A stretch of DNA of 64,000 nucleotides from Saprospiraceae bacterium. Its GTDB lineage: Bacteria > Bacteroidota > Bacteroidia > Chitinophagales > Saprospiraceae. The notes beneath the pieces were generated by a model. That model was not told where the DNA came from. It searched no databases and saw only the letters and a list, made by a program, of their open reading frames with translations. The stretch is taken from positions 186,001-250,000 of the forward strand of contig JADJTQ010000006.1 of NCBI GenBank assembly GCA_016711125.1. The letters are read 5' to 3'. This document shows, in pieces, positions 46,001 through 53,331 of the stretch (the stretch's first letter is position 1; every line of letters begins with the position of its first letter). A program made the translations under genes and the position numbers.

Positions 46001-46030
46001 CTGAAAGAGAGTTTTCTCCGGTTAGATTGA
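43007..46030 (+). CDS. Kinase - M23 peptidase - class III aminotransferase fusion
   Basis: About 1007 residues from ATG 43007 (an earlier ATG, 42929, overlaps the antitoxin relic and adds an unrelated tail). Domain 1 (~1-340) is an APH-type kinase with catalytic VHGDLKNPRITGVIDFGD (His210, Asp212). Domain 2 (~410-570) is an M23/LytM fold with zinc ligands HLGVD (His436, Asp440), LYGHLS and HLHFQ (His527, His529). Domain 3 (~590-1005) is a class III aminotransferase fold with CIADEVQVGFGR and PLP Lys845 in TLGKPIGNGHPLG. Kinase plus phospho-lyase matches the pair acting on hydroxylysine or ethanolamine phosphate (HYKK with PHYKPL/ETNPPL), fused in one chain. The role of the M23 module is unclear; there is no signal peptide. 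Confidence 0.9.
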   Translation: MDFKELDLSEDFAANLALKFFGIKGKISKLPGEVDFNFYVRTSDAEYTLKVTRPDTDESYIAFQCAIVKHLFASDFPLQIPEIIPALNGQDFISLENKRFLRLQRWVPGQMVDNVSPRSQGLLKSWGRTCGLFSKYLSGFDHPGAHRKQKWNPSETLKGKKYRPYFQSEEELEIADYFWVLFEREVTPELVALGKSINYNDAHEHNLLVHGDLKNPRITGVIDFGDALYTETINELAIACAYACMYQPDPLQAAVDVVRGYQQEFPLTEIEISVLFPLIAARLMLTVANAAWNKHFEPENTYLLVSEKPAWDLLKKLRDIAPSFAYYRFRNACNLEACPKKNIFRDWIDKQAANIYPVISFQEKKVKSIDLSVGSLELGNNSNFETIDSFVTTINRILEDKDADIGIGGYGEVRPFYATSAFQNEGNQGARWRTVHLGVDLWSPVGTEIYAPLDGEVYSVKNNEGECNYGPTIILKHQVEKDLIFYSLYGHLSEGSLEGKCASQLVKRGDVIATIGSAPANGNWPSHLHFQIMLDHLSLNGDFPGVAYPDEALTWLSICPDPNLFFNQKSNHFPSLPDDQILNLREQKLGRSLSISYEKPLHMVRGYMQHLYDTSGRRYLDTVNNVAHVGHQHPRVVGAARRQMEVLNTNTRYLHQNIVLFAEELLATFPEELCVVHFVNSGSEANELALRMVEAYTGQKDMIAVEVGYHGNTNGCIAISSYKFDGKGGRGRPPGTQIVPIPDAYRGIYRGDHTGVAYAAHIGHAIDHIHDLGRKVGGFICESILSCGGQIVLPDEYLKEAYQQIHAAGGLCIADEVQVGFGRVGEYFWGFELQGVMPDIVTLGKPIGNGHPLGAVVTSRKIADTFANGMEYFNTFGGNPVSCAIGREVLKIVQEEGLQDQAKEVGQYLSLRLGDLQRRWPLIGDVRGHGLFIGIELVKSRETLMPAPDEASYISNRMRERGILMSTDGPFNNVLKIKPPMCFDQNNADFLLKNLEIILKESFLRLD

Positions 46031-46061
46031 TGTTTTGCACTTTCTATGAGATGGTGGGGGC

Positions 46062-46092
46062 TTGTGTGACATTCTTCACATAACTATCTTTA
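46062..46092 (+). promoter_or_regulatory. Candidate Bacteroidota promoter of the SulP gene
   Basis: TTG at 46062-46064 and TATCTTTA at 46085-46092 are separated by 20 bases. This fits the Bacteroidota primary sigma factor consensus (TTG, 19-21 bases, TAnnTTTG) with one mismatch at the last base. The start codon follows 32 bases later. Confidence 0.45.
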
Positions 46093-46124
46093 GGTAATTA
46101 GATCTTTGCACGAAACTGGTTTCA

Positions 46125-47873
46125 ATGTTTGTCAAAAATCTCCTGCCTGGGCTGGATACCCTCCTGTCATATGATCGTTCAAATTTGAAAGATGATATTG
46201 CATCGGGTTTGACAGTGGGTGTGATGTTGATACCCCAAGGAATGGCCTATGCGATGATAGCTGGACTTGAGCCGATTTATGGTTTATATGCGGCTACGAT
46301 TCCCATTTTATTATATGCGTTTTTCGGCACATCACGTCAGTTGGCAGTTGGTCCGGTCGCAATGGTTTCTTTACTGACGGCTTCCGGAGTGGCGGTGCTG
46401 GCAGAGGCAGGCAGTGAGGCTTACTTGGGTTATGTGTTATTGTTGGCTTTTATGGTAGGACTCATTCAATTTCTCATGGGTGTATTCCGTCTTGGGTTTT
46501 TAGTCAATTTTCTTTCACATCCCGTGATCAGTGGTTTTACTTCGGCAGCTGCAATTATCATTGGTGCCAGTCAACTAAAACATTTGCTTGGAATTCCTTT
46601 GCCAAAAAGCCACTATGTACATGAAATTTTTCTTGCAGTCGCCCAACAGATCGGTAGTATTCATTGGGTCACCTTTGCTTTGGGTTTGAGCGGCATAGGA
46701 ACAATTTGGCTTTTGAAGAAAGTATCTCGTTCCATTCCGGGTCAGATCATAGCAGTGATAGTTTCCATTTTGGTGGTTGCAATTTTTGGCCTGCAGCATC
46801 AAGGCGTGGCGATTGTGGGTGAGATACCCAAGGGTTTGCCATCCTTTCATTTGCCGATGTTCAGTATTGAAAGTATGAGCATTTTGCTTCCGATCGCCTT
46901 AGCTATTTCTCTGGTCAGCTATATGGAGAGTATAGCCGTTGCCAAGGCCATGCAAACACGGCATAAAGATTATAAGCTCTCTGCCAATCAGGAACTCATA
47001 GCATTGGGTATCGCAAATATGGGGGGGTCCTTCTTTCAATCATATCCTGTCACTGGTGGATTTTCACGAACTGCCGTCAATGACCAGGCTGGTGCGAAAA
47101 CAACGCTTGCTTCAATCATCAGTGCAATATTGGTACTACTGACGTTGTTGTTTCTGACTGGTTTGTTCTATATGATGCCCAACGCAATTTTGGCGGCTGT
47201 AATTATTGTGGCGGTGTTCGGCTTGATTGATGTAAAGGAGGCCGTTCATCTTTGGAATACCCACCGCATCGATTTTTGGATGCTGATAGCAACCTTTGCT
47301 GCCACCCTAATGCTTGGAATCGAGAAGGGGATTCTGATTGGTGTGGCCCTGTCGCTAATCATGGTTATCTTTCAAAGTTCTTATCCCCACCATGCTGAAT
47401 TAGGTCAGGTGCCAGGCACTAATTTTTACCGCAATATTGATCGTTTTCCCGAAGTAATTACGCGACCCGATTTGCTTGTAGTTCGATTTGACGCTTCGTT
47501 ATTTTTTGGCAACATCGAACGATTTAACGATGCTCTAAATGAGTATATAGATCAGAAAGGTAAGCAGCTCAGGACCATAATCATCAATTGCGAGAGTATC
47601 AATACGATTGACAGTACCGCCTTAAGTACCCTTGAAGAAATGCTCCAGGATGCAGAAAAAGCAGATTTGCTGCTATTGTTTTCTTCTGTAAAAGGGCCGA
47701 TTCGAGATCGGTTATTGATGTCGCCTATCATTCGAGATCACAGTTCTAATCATTTCTTTATGTCCATTCAAGATGCAGTCGCATACAACGATGTAGGCCG
47801 GACCGATGATGGCTTTCCAAGACCGCATCGAGCGTATACGTTACAAACCAATACAACAGTATCCAAACCGTAA
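46125..47873 (+). CDS. SulP-family anion transporter with STAS domain
   Basis: This 582-residue inner-membrane protein has the SulP signature near the N-terminus (DIASGLTVGVMLIPQGMAYA, PIYGLYAATIPILLYAFFG, SRQLAVGPVAMVSLL). About 12-14 helices follow, with the mid-protein motif ANMGGSFFQSYPVTGGFSRTAVN. The cytoplasmic STAS domain occupies ~440-560 (VVRFDASLFFGNIERFND, IINCESINTIDSTALSTLEE). It imports sulfate or another small anion such as bicarbonate; the sulfur genes just downstream favour a sulfur oxyanion, but this is inference. A Bacteroidota-type promoter lies at 46062-46092. Confidence 0.93.
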   Translation: MFVKNLLPGLDTLLSYDRSNLKDDIASGLTVGVMLIPQGMAYAMIAGLEPIYGLYAATIPILLYAFFGTSRQLAVGPVAMVSLLTASGVAVLAEAGSEAYLGYVLLLAFMVGLIQFLMGVFRLGFLVNFLSHPVISGFTSAAAIIIGASQLKHLLGIPLPKSHYVHEIFLAVAQQIGSIHWVTFALGLSGIGTIWLLKKVSRSIPGQIIAVIVSILVVAIFGLQHQGVAIVGEIPKGLPSFHLPMFSIESMSILLPIALAISLVSYMESIAVAKAMQTRHKDYKLSANQELIALGIANMGGSFFQSYPVTGGFSRTAVNDQAGAKTTLASIISAILVLLTLLFLTGLFYMMPNAILAAVIIVAVFGLIDVKEAVHLWNTHRIDFWMLIATFAATLMLGIEKGILIGVALSLIMVIFQSSYPHHAELGQVPGTNFYRNIDRFPEVITRPDLLVVRFDASLFFGNIERFNDALNEYIDQKGKQLRTIIINCESINTIDSTALSTLEEMLQDAEKADLLLLFSSVKGPIRDRLLMSPIIRDHSSNHFFMSIQDAVAYNDVGRTDDGFPRPHRAYTLQTNTTVSKP

Positions 47874-48084
47874 AAGGAAACTTAATGGTCAAAAAATCAA
47901 ATCAAATAAATGATGGATTTTGGGCTAAATGGTGCCGCGATTTCATTTGTGCATATGGACATATGTACATATTTTGGAAGTCGCTGTGTGATAGATGTCA
48001 CTATTCACTTTAAACAAGATGAGCATTTTTGAGCTTGTAATTGAAAAGCAATATTAAATCATCAATAATCTTCACTAATAGCTT

Positions 48085-49536
48085 ATGAAAATTGAACAAA
48101 TATATACCGGATGCTTGGCCCAAGGGGCTTATTATATAAGTTCCAATGGGGAGGGGGCCATTATTGACCCACTAAGAGAAGTGCAGTCATACATAGACCG
48201 GGCTGAAAAGGATGGTGTCAATATCAAGTACATTTTTGAGACTCACTTTCATGCAGATTTTGTCAGTGGTCACGTGACTTTGGCAGAAAAAACGGGTGCG
48301 AAGATTGTTTATGGTCCCACTGCAGAGCCTGCATTTTCGGCGATTTCAGCCAAAGATGGCCAGGAGTTTAAAATAGGTGATATTAGGATTAAGACACTGC
48401 ATACGCCTGGTCATACCATGGAGAGTACTACGTATTTGCTAATTGATGAAGATGGAGTTAATCATGCGATTTTTACCGGTGACACGCTCTTTTTGGGAGA
48501 TGTTGGAAGACCCGATCTTGCTCAAAAAGCAGCTCATATGACCCAAGAGGAGTTGGCTGGATTACTGTTCGATAGCTTGCGAGACAAGATCATCCCTTTA
48601 GATGATGATGTAATAGTATATCCTGCACATGGTGCCGGTTCGGCCTGTGGTAAAAATATGATGAAAGAAACGGTGGACACGCTGGGCAATCAGAAAAAAA
48701 TGAATTATGCCCTCAATCCGAAGTTGACCAGAGAACAGTTCATTAAGCAAGTGACTGATGGCTTGTTACCGCCACCACAATATTTTGCCCAAAATGTTGC
48801 AATGAATAAATCGGGATACCAGAGTATCGAAGACGTATTGAAATCTGGAGTCGTTGCTCTATCTCTGGAGGATTTTTCCACCTATCTCGAAGATGATTCG
48901 ATGCTACTGATTGATACAAGAGGTAGCGATGCGTTTGTAACCGGTCACATTCCAGGCTCTATTTTTTTCGGACTTGACGGTACCTTCGCGCCATGGGTCG
49001 GAGCGTTAATTCCTGATCTCAAACAAAAGATCATATTTATCGCGGATTCAGGGACTGAACAAGAGGTAGTAACGAGATTGGCGAGAGTGGGATTTGACAA
49101 CACCTTAGGATACTTAAAAGGTGGTTTTAGAACATGGAAAGATGCTGGCAATGATGTGTCTGCAATTCATTCGATCTCACCAAAGGAATTTGCCAAACAA
49201 TATAAGGAATGGTCTCAAGGTCAAATATTAGATGTACGTAAGCCGACCGAGTTTCTATCACATCACGTAGTCAATACTACGAATCTTCCACTTGATTATG
49301 TGAATAATAAAATGAATAAACTTGATCGAAATAGAAACTATGTTTTATTCTGTAATAGTGGTTACCGCTCGGTAATTGCTGCCTCGATTCTTAAGGCTCG
49401 TGGGTTCCCGAATATCACTGATGTGCGGGAAGGTTTTAAGGGTATATCTGAAACGACGACACCACTCAGTAGTTATACTTGTCCAACTGAGATATCTCAA
49501 GAGGTCTTAGATTTGGCTTTGGCCGACGTAATGTAA
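48085..49536 (+). CDS. MBL-fold persulfide-dioxygenase-like hydrolase with two rhodanese domains
   Basis: This protein is 483 residues long. Residues 1-~235 are a metallo-beta-lactamase fold with the metal motif ETHFHADFVSGH, HTPGHTMEST, FTGDTLFLGDVGRPDL and YPAHGAGSACG, as in ETHE1-type enzymes that oxidise glutathione or other persulfides to sulfite. Two rhodanese domains follow. The first (LIDTRGSDAFVTGHIPGS) has FIADSGTEQEV where the active-site Cys should be, so it is probably inactive. The second (LDVRKPTEFLSHHV) has FCNSGYRS with the catalytic Cys. The second domain could deliver sulfane sulfur to the metal site. It is followed by two YeeE/YedE genes and a possible terminator. Confidence 0.92.
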   Translation: MKIEQIYTGCLAQGAYYISSNGEGAIIDPLREVQSYIDRAEKDGVNIKYIFETHFHADFVSGHVTLAEKTGAKIVYGPTAEPAFSAISAKDGQEFKIGDIRIKTLHTPGHTMESTTYLLIDEDGVNHAIFTGDTLFLGDVGRPDLAQKAAHMTQEELAGLLFDSLRDKIIPLDDDVIVYPAHGAGSACGKNMMKETVDTLGNQKKMNYALNPKLTREQFIKQVTDGLLPPPQYFAQNVAMNKSGYQSIEDVLKSGVVALSLEDFSTYLEDDSMLLIDTRGSDAFVTGHIPGSIFFGLDGTFAPWVGALIPDLKQKIIFIADSGTEQEVVTRLARVGFDNTLGYLKGGFRTWKDAGNDVSAIHSISPKEFAKQYKEWSQGQILDVRKPTEFLSHHVVNTTNLPLDYVNNKMNKLDRNRNYVLFCNSGYRSVIAASILKARGFPNITDVREGFKGISETTTPLSSYTCPTEISQEVLDLALADVM

Positions 49537-49566
49537 GACGAAAATTTAATTAAGTAGGAATTATTT

Positions 49567-49600
49567 GGGGGGTGAAATTTCGTAGCCCCCTTCATATTTT
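49567..49600 (+). terminator. Possible terminator after the MBL-rhodanese gene
   Basis: GGGGGG at 49567-49572 and CCCCC at 49586-49590 can pair around a 13-base loop, followed by TTCATATTTT. It lies 30 bases after the stop codon. The loop is long and the T-tract imperfect. Confidence 0.4.
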
Positions 49601-49725
49601 GAATGGCACCTTGACAATCTATTCAACTAATCGCAGTTGGGTTTGTTTTTATGGGAGTTTAGAGATGTTAGATTGCCAGAAATGTAAATCTTATTTTTTC
49701 GATATTTAAAATGATCTGTTCTATA

Positions 49726-50313
49726 ATGAATATTTTAGATTTTATTAGTCAACCCTGGCACTGGTCTGTTTCGGGTTTGGGAATTGCAATTGTAATGCTT
49801 TTGTTACTGATACTTGGTGGCCGTTTTGGAGTCTCAAGTTCTTTTTCGGCGCTCTGCTCCATAGCCGGGGCCGGGAGAAAAATCGCGTATTTTAATTCAG
49901 ACTGGAGAAAACGAAGCTGGCTGCTTTTGTTCGTAGGTGGTTCAATGATTGGGGCTTATATCGCCAGTCACTTCATGGCAAGTGACGCCCCAGTTCAAAT
50001 CGCCCAGTCTACCATCAATGATCTGGCGCAAATAGGGGTTATTGCACCTCAGCAACTAAGTGAGGGAGCAGGATTTATGCCGAATGAAATTTTTGGATTA
50101 GATCACCTGGGTAGCACAAGGACTCTGGTTTTTGTGATCGTTGGTGGACTGCTAATCGGTTTTGGGACTCGGTGGGCTGGTGGCTGTACCTCCGGACATG
50201 CGATCAGCGGGTTAGCCAACCTGCAGTTGCCGTCGCTTGTCGCAGTGATCGGATTTTTTATTGGTGGTCTCTTGATGACCCACTTATTTTTTCCATTTCT
50301 ATTTAATCTTTAA
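49726..50313 (+). CDS. YeeE/YedE family sulfur transporter, first half
   Basis: ATG 49726 (MNILDFISQPWHWSVSGLG) is chosen because the family starts with this pattern; an ATG 15 bases earlier is possible. The product is about 195 residues with four to five helices. Key family segments are FGVSSSFSALCSIAGAG, and GFGTRWAGGCTSGHAISGLA containing the conserved Cys of the thiosulfate-conducting path. Half-size YeeE proteins pair with a second half to form the full transporter. The partner begins 10 bases downstream. Together with the MBL-rhodanese gene this forms a thiosulfate/persulfide uptake and oxidation unit. Confidence 0.9.
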   Translation: MNILDFISQPWHWSVSGLGIAIVMLLLLILGGRFGVSSSFSALCSIAGAGRKIAYFNSDWRKRSWLLLFVGGSMIGAYIASHFMASDAPVQIAQSTINDLAQIGVIAPQQLSEGAGFMPNEIFGLDHLGSTRTLVFVIVGGLLIGFGTRWAGGCTSGHAISGLANLQLPSLVAVIGFFIGGLLMTHLFFPFLFNL

Positions 50314-50322
50314 AAAGACACA

Positions 50323-50736
50323 ATGAAAAATATTTCTTTACTGGCTGTTGGTATTTTGTTTGGTATAGTGATGTATAAATCCGAAGCTATCTCATGGTTT
50401 CGAATTCAGGAAATGTTTCGCTTTCAAAGTTTTCATATGTATGGTATAATTGGAGTGGCCGTCCTCCTAGGAATTATTATCCATGTGGTAATTAAAAGGG
50501 GGCAACTAAAGAACATTTATGGTGAGATTATATCGGCTCCCGACAAGTCCAAGACGTTTGTTGCAAGTATTTTAGGAGGAACGCTTTTTGGTCTGGGGTG
50601 GGCGATGACCGGTGCTTGCCCGGGGCCGTTGTATGTTCTTCTGGGAGCCGGATACTGGATTGTCATTTTGATCGTTGTTTCTGCTCTTGCCGGTACTTTA
50701 CTTTACGGTATGGTACGTTCCAAGTTGCCTCATTAG
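50323..50736 (+). CDS. YeeE/YedE family sulfur transporter, second half
   Basis: This 137-residue membrane protein has about four helices (ISLLAVGILFGIVMYKSEAI, MYGIIGVAVLLGIIIHVVI, ILGGTLFGLGWAMTGACPGP, YWIVILIVVSALAGTLLYGM). The GWAMTGACPGPLYVLLGAG motif carries the conserved Cys of this half. It follows the first half by 10 bases, so both halves are made from one transcript and should assemble. It ends before a convergent gene; 50737-50859 shows no clear terminator. Confidence 0.9.
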   Translation: MKNISLLAVGILFGIVMYKSEAISWFRIQEMFRFQSFHMYGIIGVAVLLGIIIHVVIKRGQLKNIYGEIISAPDKSKTFVASILGGTLFGLGWAMTGACPGPLYVLLGAGYWIVILIVVSALAGTLLYGMVRSKLPH

Positions 50737-50859
50737 ATCCCGGGTTTAATAGAAGGCTTGATAACATGGCCCAGGAGTTACCGTACTCGTTTCGAAGAGG
50801 CGTATAGTAGGCCATTAAAATACTCTGTAATTTGCCAACCGAGTCTATTGATGCCCTGG

Positions 50860-51909
50860 CTATCCTACCTTCTCTAATAGTACTTTAGCAAGTTTATCTG
50901 GTCCATACCTGATCACATCGGTAGTTGTAAGTCCGGTCTCATTTTCGATTTCAGCAATTTTATGGTCGGCTTCTTCGGTGCTCATGCCAAAGGTATTGAG
51001 AGCCACACCTATACAGGTAGCCTTCGTCAAGCTCCCACATGCCGCAGCCACCGCTTCATTGAGGGTGATAAATTCGTCAAGGGGAGGTACTTTGATATGG
51101 GGGTGATCAAAGAGTGTGTTCATTTTAGCCCGGTGACAAAGTATCAGATGAGTAGCGCAACTGCCGCGCATCAAGGGTAGGGTAGCGGTACTCCCTGGAT
51201 GCAAAAGAGATCCCTGCCCTTCAATAAAGACAAAATCCCGGTCCTTAGCCGACATGACCAAATCTTCAACCGCTCCACAGGCTTGATCTACTTTAATAGC
51301 GTCGAGCGGTATACCCTTGCCTGTCACCGTAATTCCAATCTGGCCGGTGGCCAAAAAATCGGCCGAAAAGCCCTGATTTTTAAACCATCGATAGAGTTCG
51401 AGACCAGTAGTCATTTTCCCAACCGCCATATCAGTCCCAATGAGCAGTACTCTGGTGTTTTTTAATTGGGCTGCCTGGGCAGAGGCAATCGAGTAATTTT
51501 TTTTTGGTTTGCGCACATCCCAAATCACCTGGTCCGGATTGCCGGTATTTAACAGGTGCCCAAAACGGGCATTTAGATCGTCGTGTAATCCATTAATCAA
51601 GGACATGCCAGAAGCCAATGAATCTTTGACAGGTTTATCCCAGGCATCTGGAAATTTTCCTCCTGAAGGTGCTATGCCTAATACAAGCACTTCACAAGCC
51701 ATGGCATGGGCCTCAGCAACACTCGACACCACAGGATAGTCAAAAGGTTGCCCCACGGCCTCCCTGACTGTTTGTCCGGCATACCTTGAATCGATGGCAC
51801 ACATAATTGGATTGAGAGAATAACGCATGACACCCAGGCCCATTTTACCGTTTTCAGTTTCAAGGGCTCCTTCCATATAAATGGCTAATTTCTTATTCGA
51901 CTTGATCAT
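50860..51909 (-). CDS. DUF1611 (DgcN-type) P-loop protein
   Basis: ATG 51909 (MIKSNKKLAIYMEGALE) fits the family start; a longer frame to 51963 lies inside the upstream gene. The product is about 349 residues. The N-terminal ~130 residues are the DUF1611 N-domain (VLVLGIAPSGGKFPDAW). The C-terminal P-loop domain has VLLIGTDMAVGKMTTGLEL, ADFLATGQIGI, FIEGQGSLLHPGS and ATCIGVALNTFG. DUF1611/DgcN proteins co-occur with dipeptide or D-amino-acid epimerases and were linked to D-glutamate metabolism. It overlaps the epimerase gene by 17 bases on the same strand, so the two are coupled. Confidence 0.88.
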   Translation of the reverse strand: MIKSNKKLAIYMEGALETENGKMGLGVMRYSLNPIMCAIDSRYAGQTVREAVGQPFDYPVVSSVAEAHAMACEVLVLGIAPSGGKFPDAWDKPVKDSLASGMSLINGLHDDLNARFGHLLNTGNPDQVIWDVRKPKKNYSIASAQAAQLKNTRVLLIGTDMAVGKMTTGLELYRWFKNQGFSADFLATGQIGITVTGKGIPLDAIKVDQACGAVEDLVMSAKDRDFVFIEGQGSLLHPGSTATLPLMRGSCATHLILCHRAKMNTLFDHPHIKVPPLDEFITLNEAVAAACGSLTKATCIGVALNTFGMSTEEADHKIAEIENETGLTTTDVIRYGPDKLAKVLLEKVG

Positions 51910-52942
51910 ATGCTTTAATTGAGGCACCATGCCCTGGTTGGTCGTTAGGTACAATGATTCCATCGATCAGTTGTGCTCCCGTACATGGATCAGGGTCGAG
52001 GTTCAAGTGTGAATCCAAATCGATGTAATCGATAATTCCGGATATCGCTGCACCAGCAGAGATAGAAAGCGATGACTCACCCATACAACCAATCATGGTT
52101 TTTAGTTTGAAGGCACGAGCGGTTGCAATGATACGCAAGGCCCCCGTGATTCCACCACACTTCATCAATTTAAGGTTAACCCCATCTACAACTGGAGCTA
52201 AACGAGGTATATCCTCAAAAAAACGGCAAGACTCATCAATGAAAATTGGCAGTGACCGGTTTTTGAAAAGGTAAGGCAGATCCTCTTCCGCACCTTCTTT
52301 AAGCGGTTGTTCGACATACTCAGCACCCTGGTCTGCCAGCCATTTTATCATTTGGATCGCATCGTCAACTGACCAGCCACCGTTGGCATCTACCCGCAGA
52401 TTGACCGGATATTTTTTTGCACTCGCCACCACTTGCAGAAACATTTGTTTGTCCGCTTCAATTCCATTAGGCGATCCGAGCTTGATTTTCAGACTCTTGA
52501 CGCCAGTACCTTCCAGCAACATGGGAACCCTTTCTCTAATCACCTCGGGTGGGTTGATACCAATTGTAACCGAGGTTGCCATCTTCGGCAATGGAAGTCC
52601 AAGCATCTTATATAGAGGCAGCTGAGCGCTTTTAGCCAGCTGATCCCAAAGTGCGATATCGAGAGCAGCAAGGACACAAGGTGCGATACCTTCCCTTCTT
52701 CCCAGTTCATAGATTTCATACACCGATAGATGTCGATGAATGTCCTGAACGAATTTCTCCAAAATCGCCTTTCCTTCTTCTGCGGTGCCAGCTCCTTCAG
52801 CCTCTCCTGGGGCCATTTCACCCCAACCGGTAAGACCATTTTTAGTGACCGACACAAAGAGGTTATCTGAGCCGGTCATTACTCCCCGGCTGATTCGTAA
52901 AGGAAATCTTTTTTTGAGATAGATTACTTTAAAATCAAGCAT
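51893..52942 (-). CDS. Dipeptide epimerase (L-Ala-D/L-Glu type), enolase superfamily
   Basis: ATG 52942 (MLDFKVIYLKKRFPLRISRG) is the normal family start; the frame open to 53158 runs through repeat DNA. The product is about 349 residues. The N-terminal cap (NGLTGWGEMAPGEAEG) precedes the barrel with KSLKIKLGS (catalytic Lys pair), LRVDANGGW (metal Asp), EYVEQPL (Glu), IFIDES (Asp), the second Lys in GVNLKLMKCGG, and IGCMGESSLSISA. Members of this pattern epimerise L-Ala-D-Glu to L-Ala-L-Glu for murein peptide recycling, though related dipeptides are possible. It is the first gene of a two-gene unit with the DUF1611 protein. Confidence 0.9.
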   Translation of the reverse strand: MLDFKVIYLKKRFPLRISRGVMTGSDNLFVSVTKNGLTGWGEMAPGEAEGAGTAEEGKAILEKFVQDIHRHLSVYEIYELGRREGIAPCVLAALDIALWDQLAKSAQLPLYKMLGLPLPKMATSVTIGINPPEVIRERVPMLLEGTGVKSLKIKLGSPNGIEADKQMFLQVVASAKKYPVNLRVDANGGWSVDDAIQMIKWLADQGAEYVEQPLKEGAEEDLPYLFKNRSLPIFIDESCRFFEDIPRLAPVVDGVNLKLMKCGGITGALRIIATARAFKLKTMIGCMGESSLSISAGAAISGIIDYIDLDSHLNLDPDPCTGAQLIDGIIVPNDQPGHGASIKAYDQVE

Positions 52943-52995
52943 TTTCGAACAACTTCGTTTGGCCTTAAATGTAAGTTTATTTGCAAAGACAAGGA

Positions 52996-53290
52996 AGTAG
53001 AAGTCCGAAGTCCGAAGCCAGAGAACGGAAGTCGGATGTCTGAGCTGTAGCAGCGGATCTATTCCCTGGCTCATAACACGTAAGAATATTGGCACAATGG
53101 AAAGTACGGTAGTAGAGACGGATCTATTCCGCCGTCTTAATAGTACTAAGTGACGCACCTAAGCAGAGCTACTGGGTTGGCAAGGGGTGATATCTTTTGA
53201 GGAAGTCGGGTGCTGGAAGCCCGAAGTCGGAAGCCGGGAGGTGTAAAGACGGATCTATTCCGCCATCTTCCTCAGGTGGATCCATTCAGC
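52996..53290. repeat. Repeat-rich intergenic DNA before the epimerase and GH18 genes
   Basis: Two near-identical units AGACGGATCTATTCCGCC occur at 53116 and 53247. The first has ends AGACGG/CCGTCT that can pair. A degenerate third (GCGGATCTATTCCC) is at 53051. Two stretches of GAAGTC/CGAAG-type repeats also occur (52998-53035, 53201-53240: GAAGTCCGAAGTCCGAAG and CCCGAAGTCGGAAGCCGGG). No coding signal is seen in 52943-53331. Confidence 0.6.
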
Positions 53291-53331
53291 ATCACGTGGA
53301 AAATATTCGAAAAACCTCTAACTTACGAATC

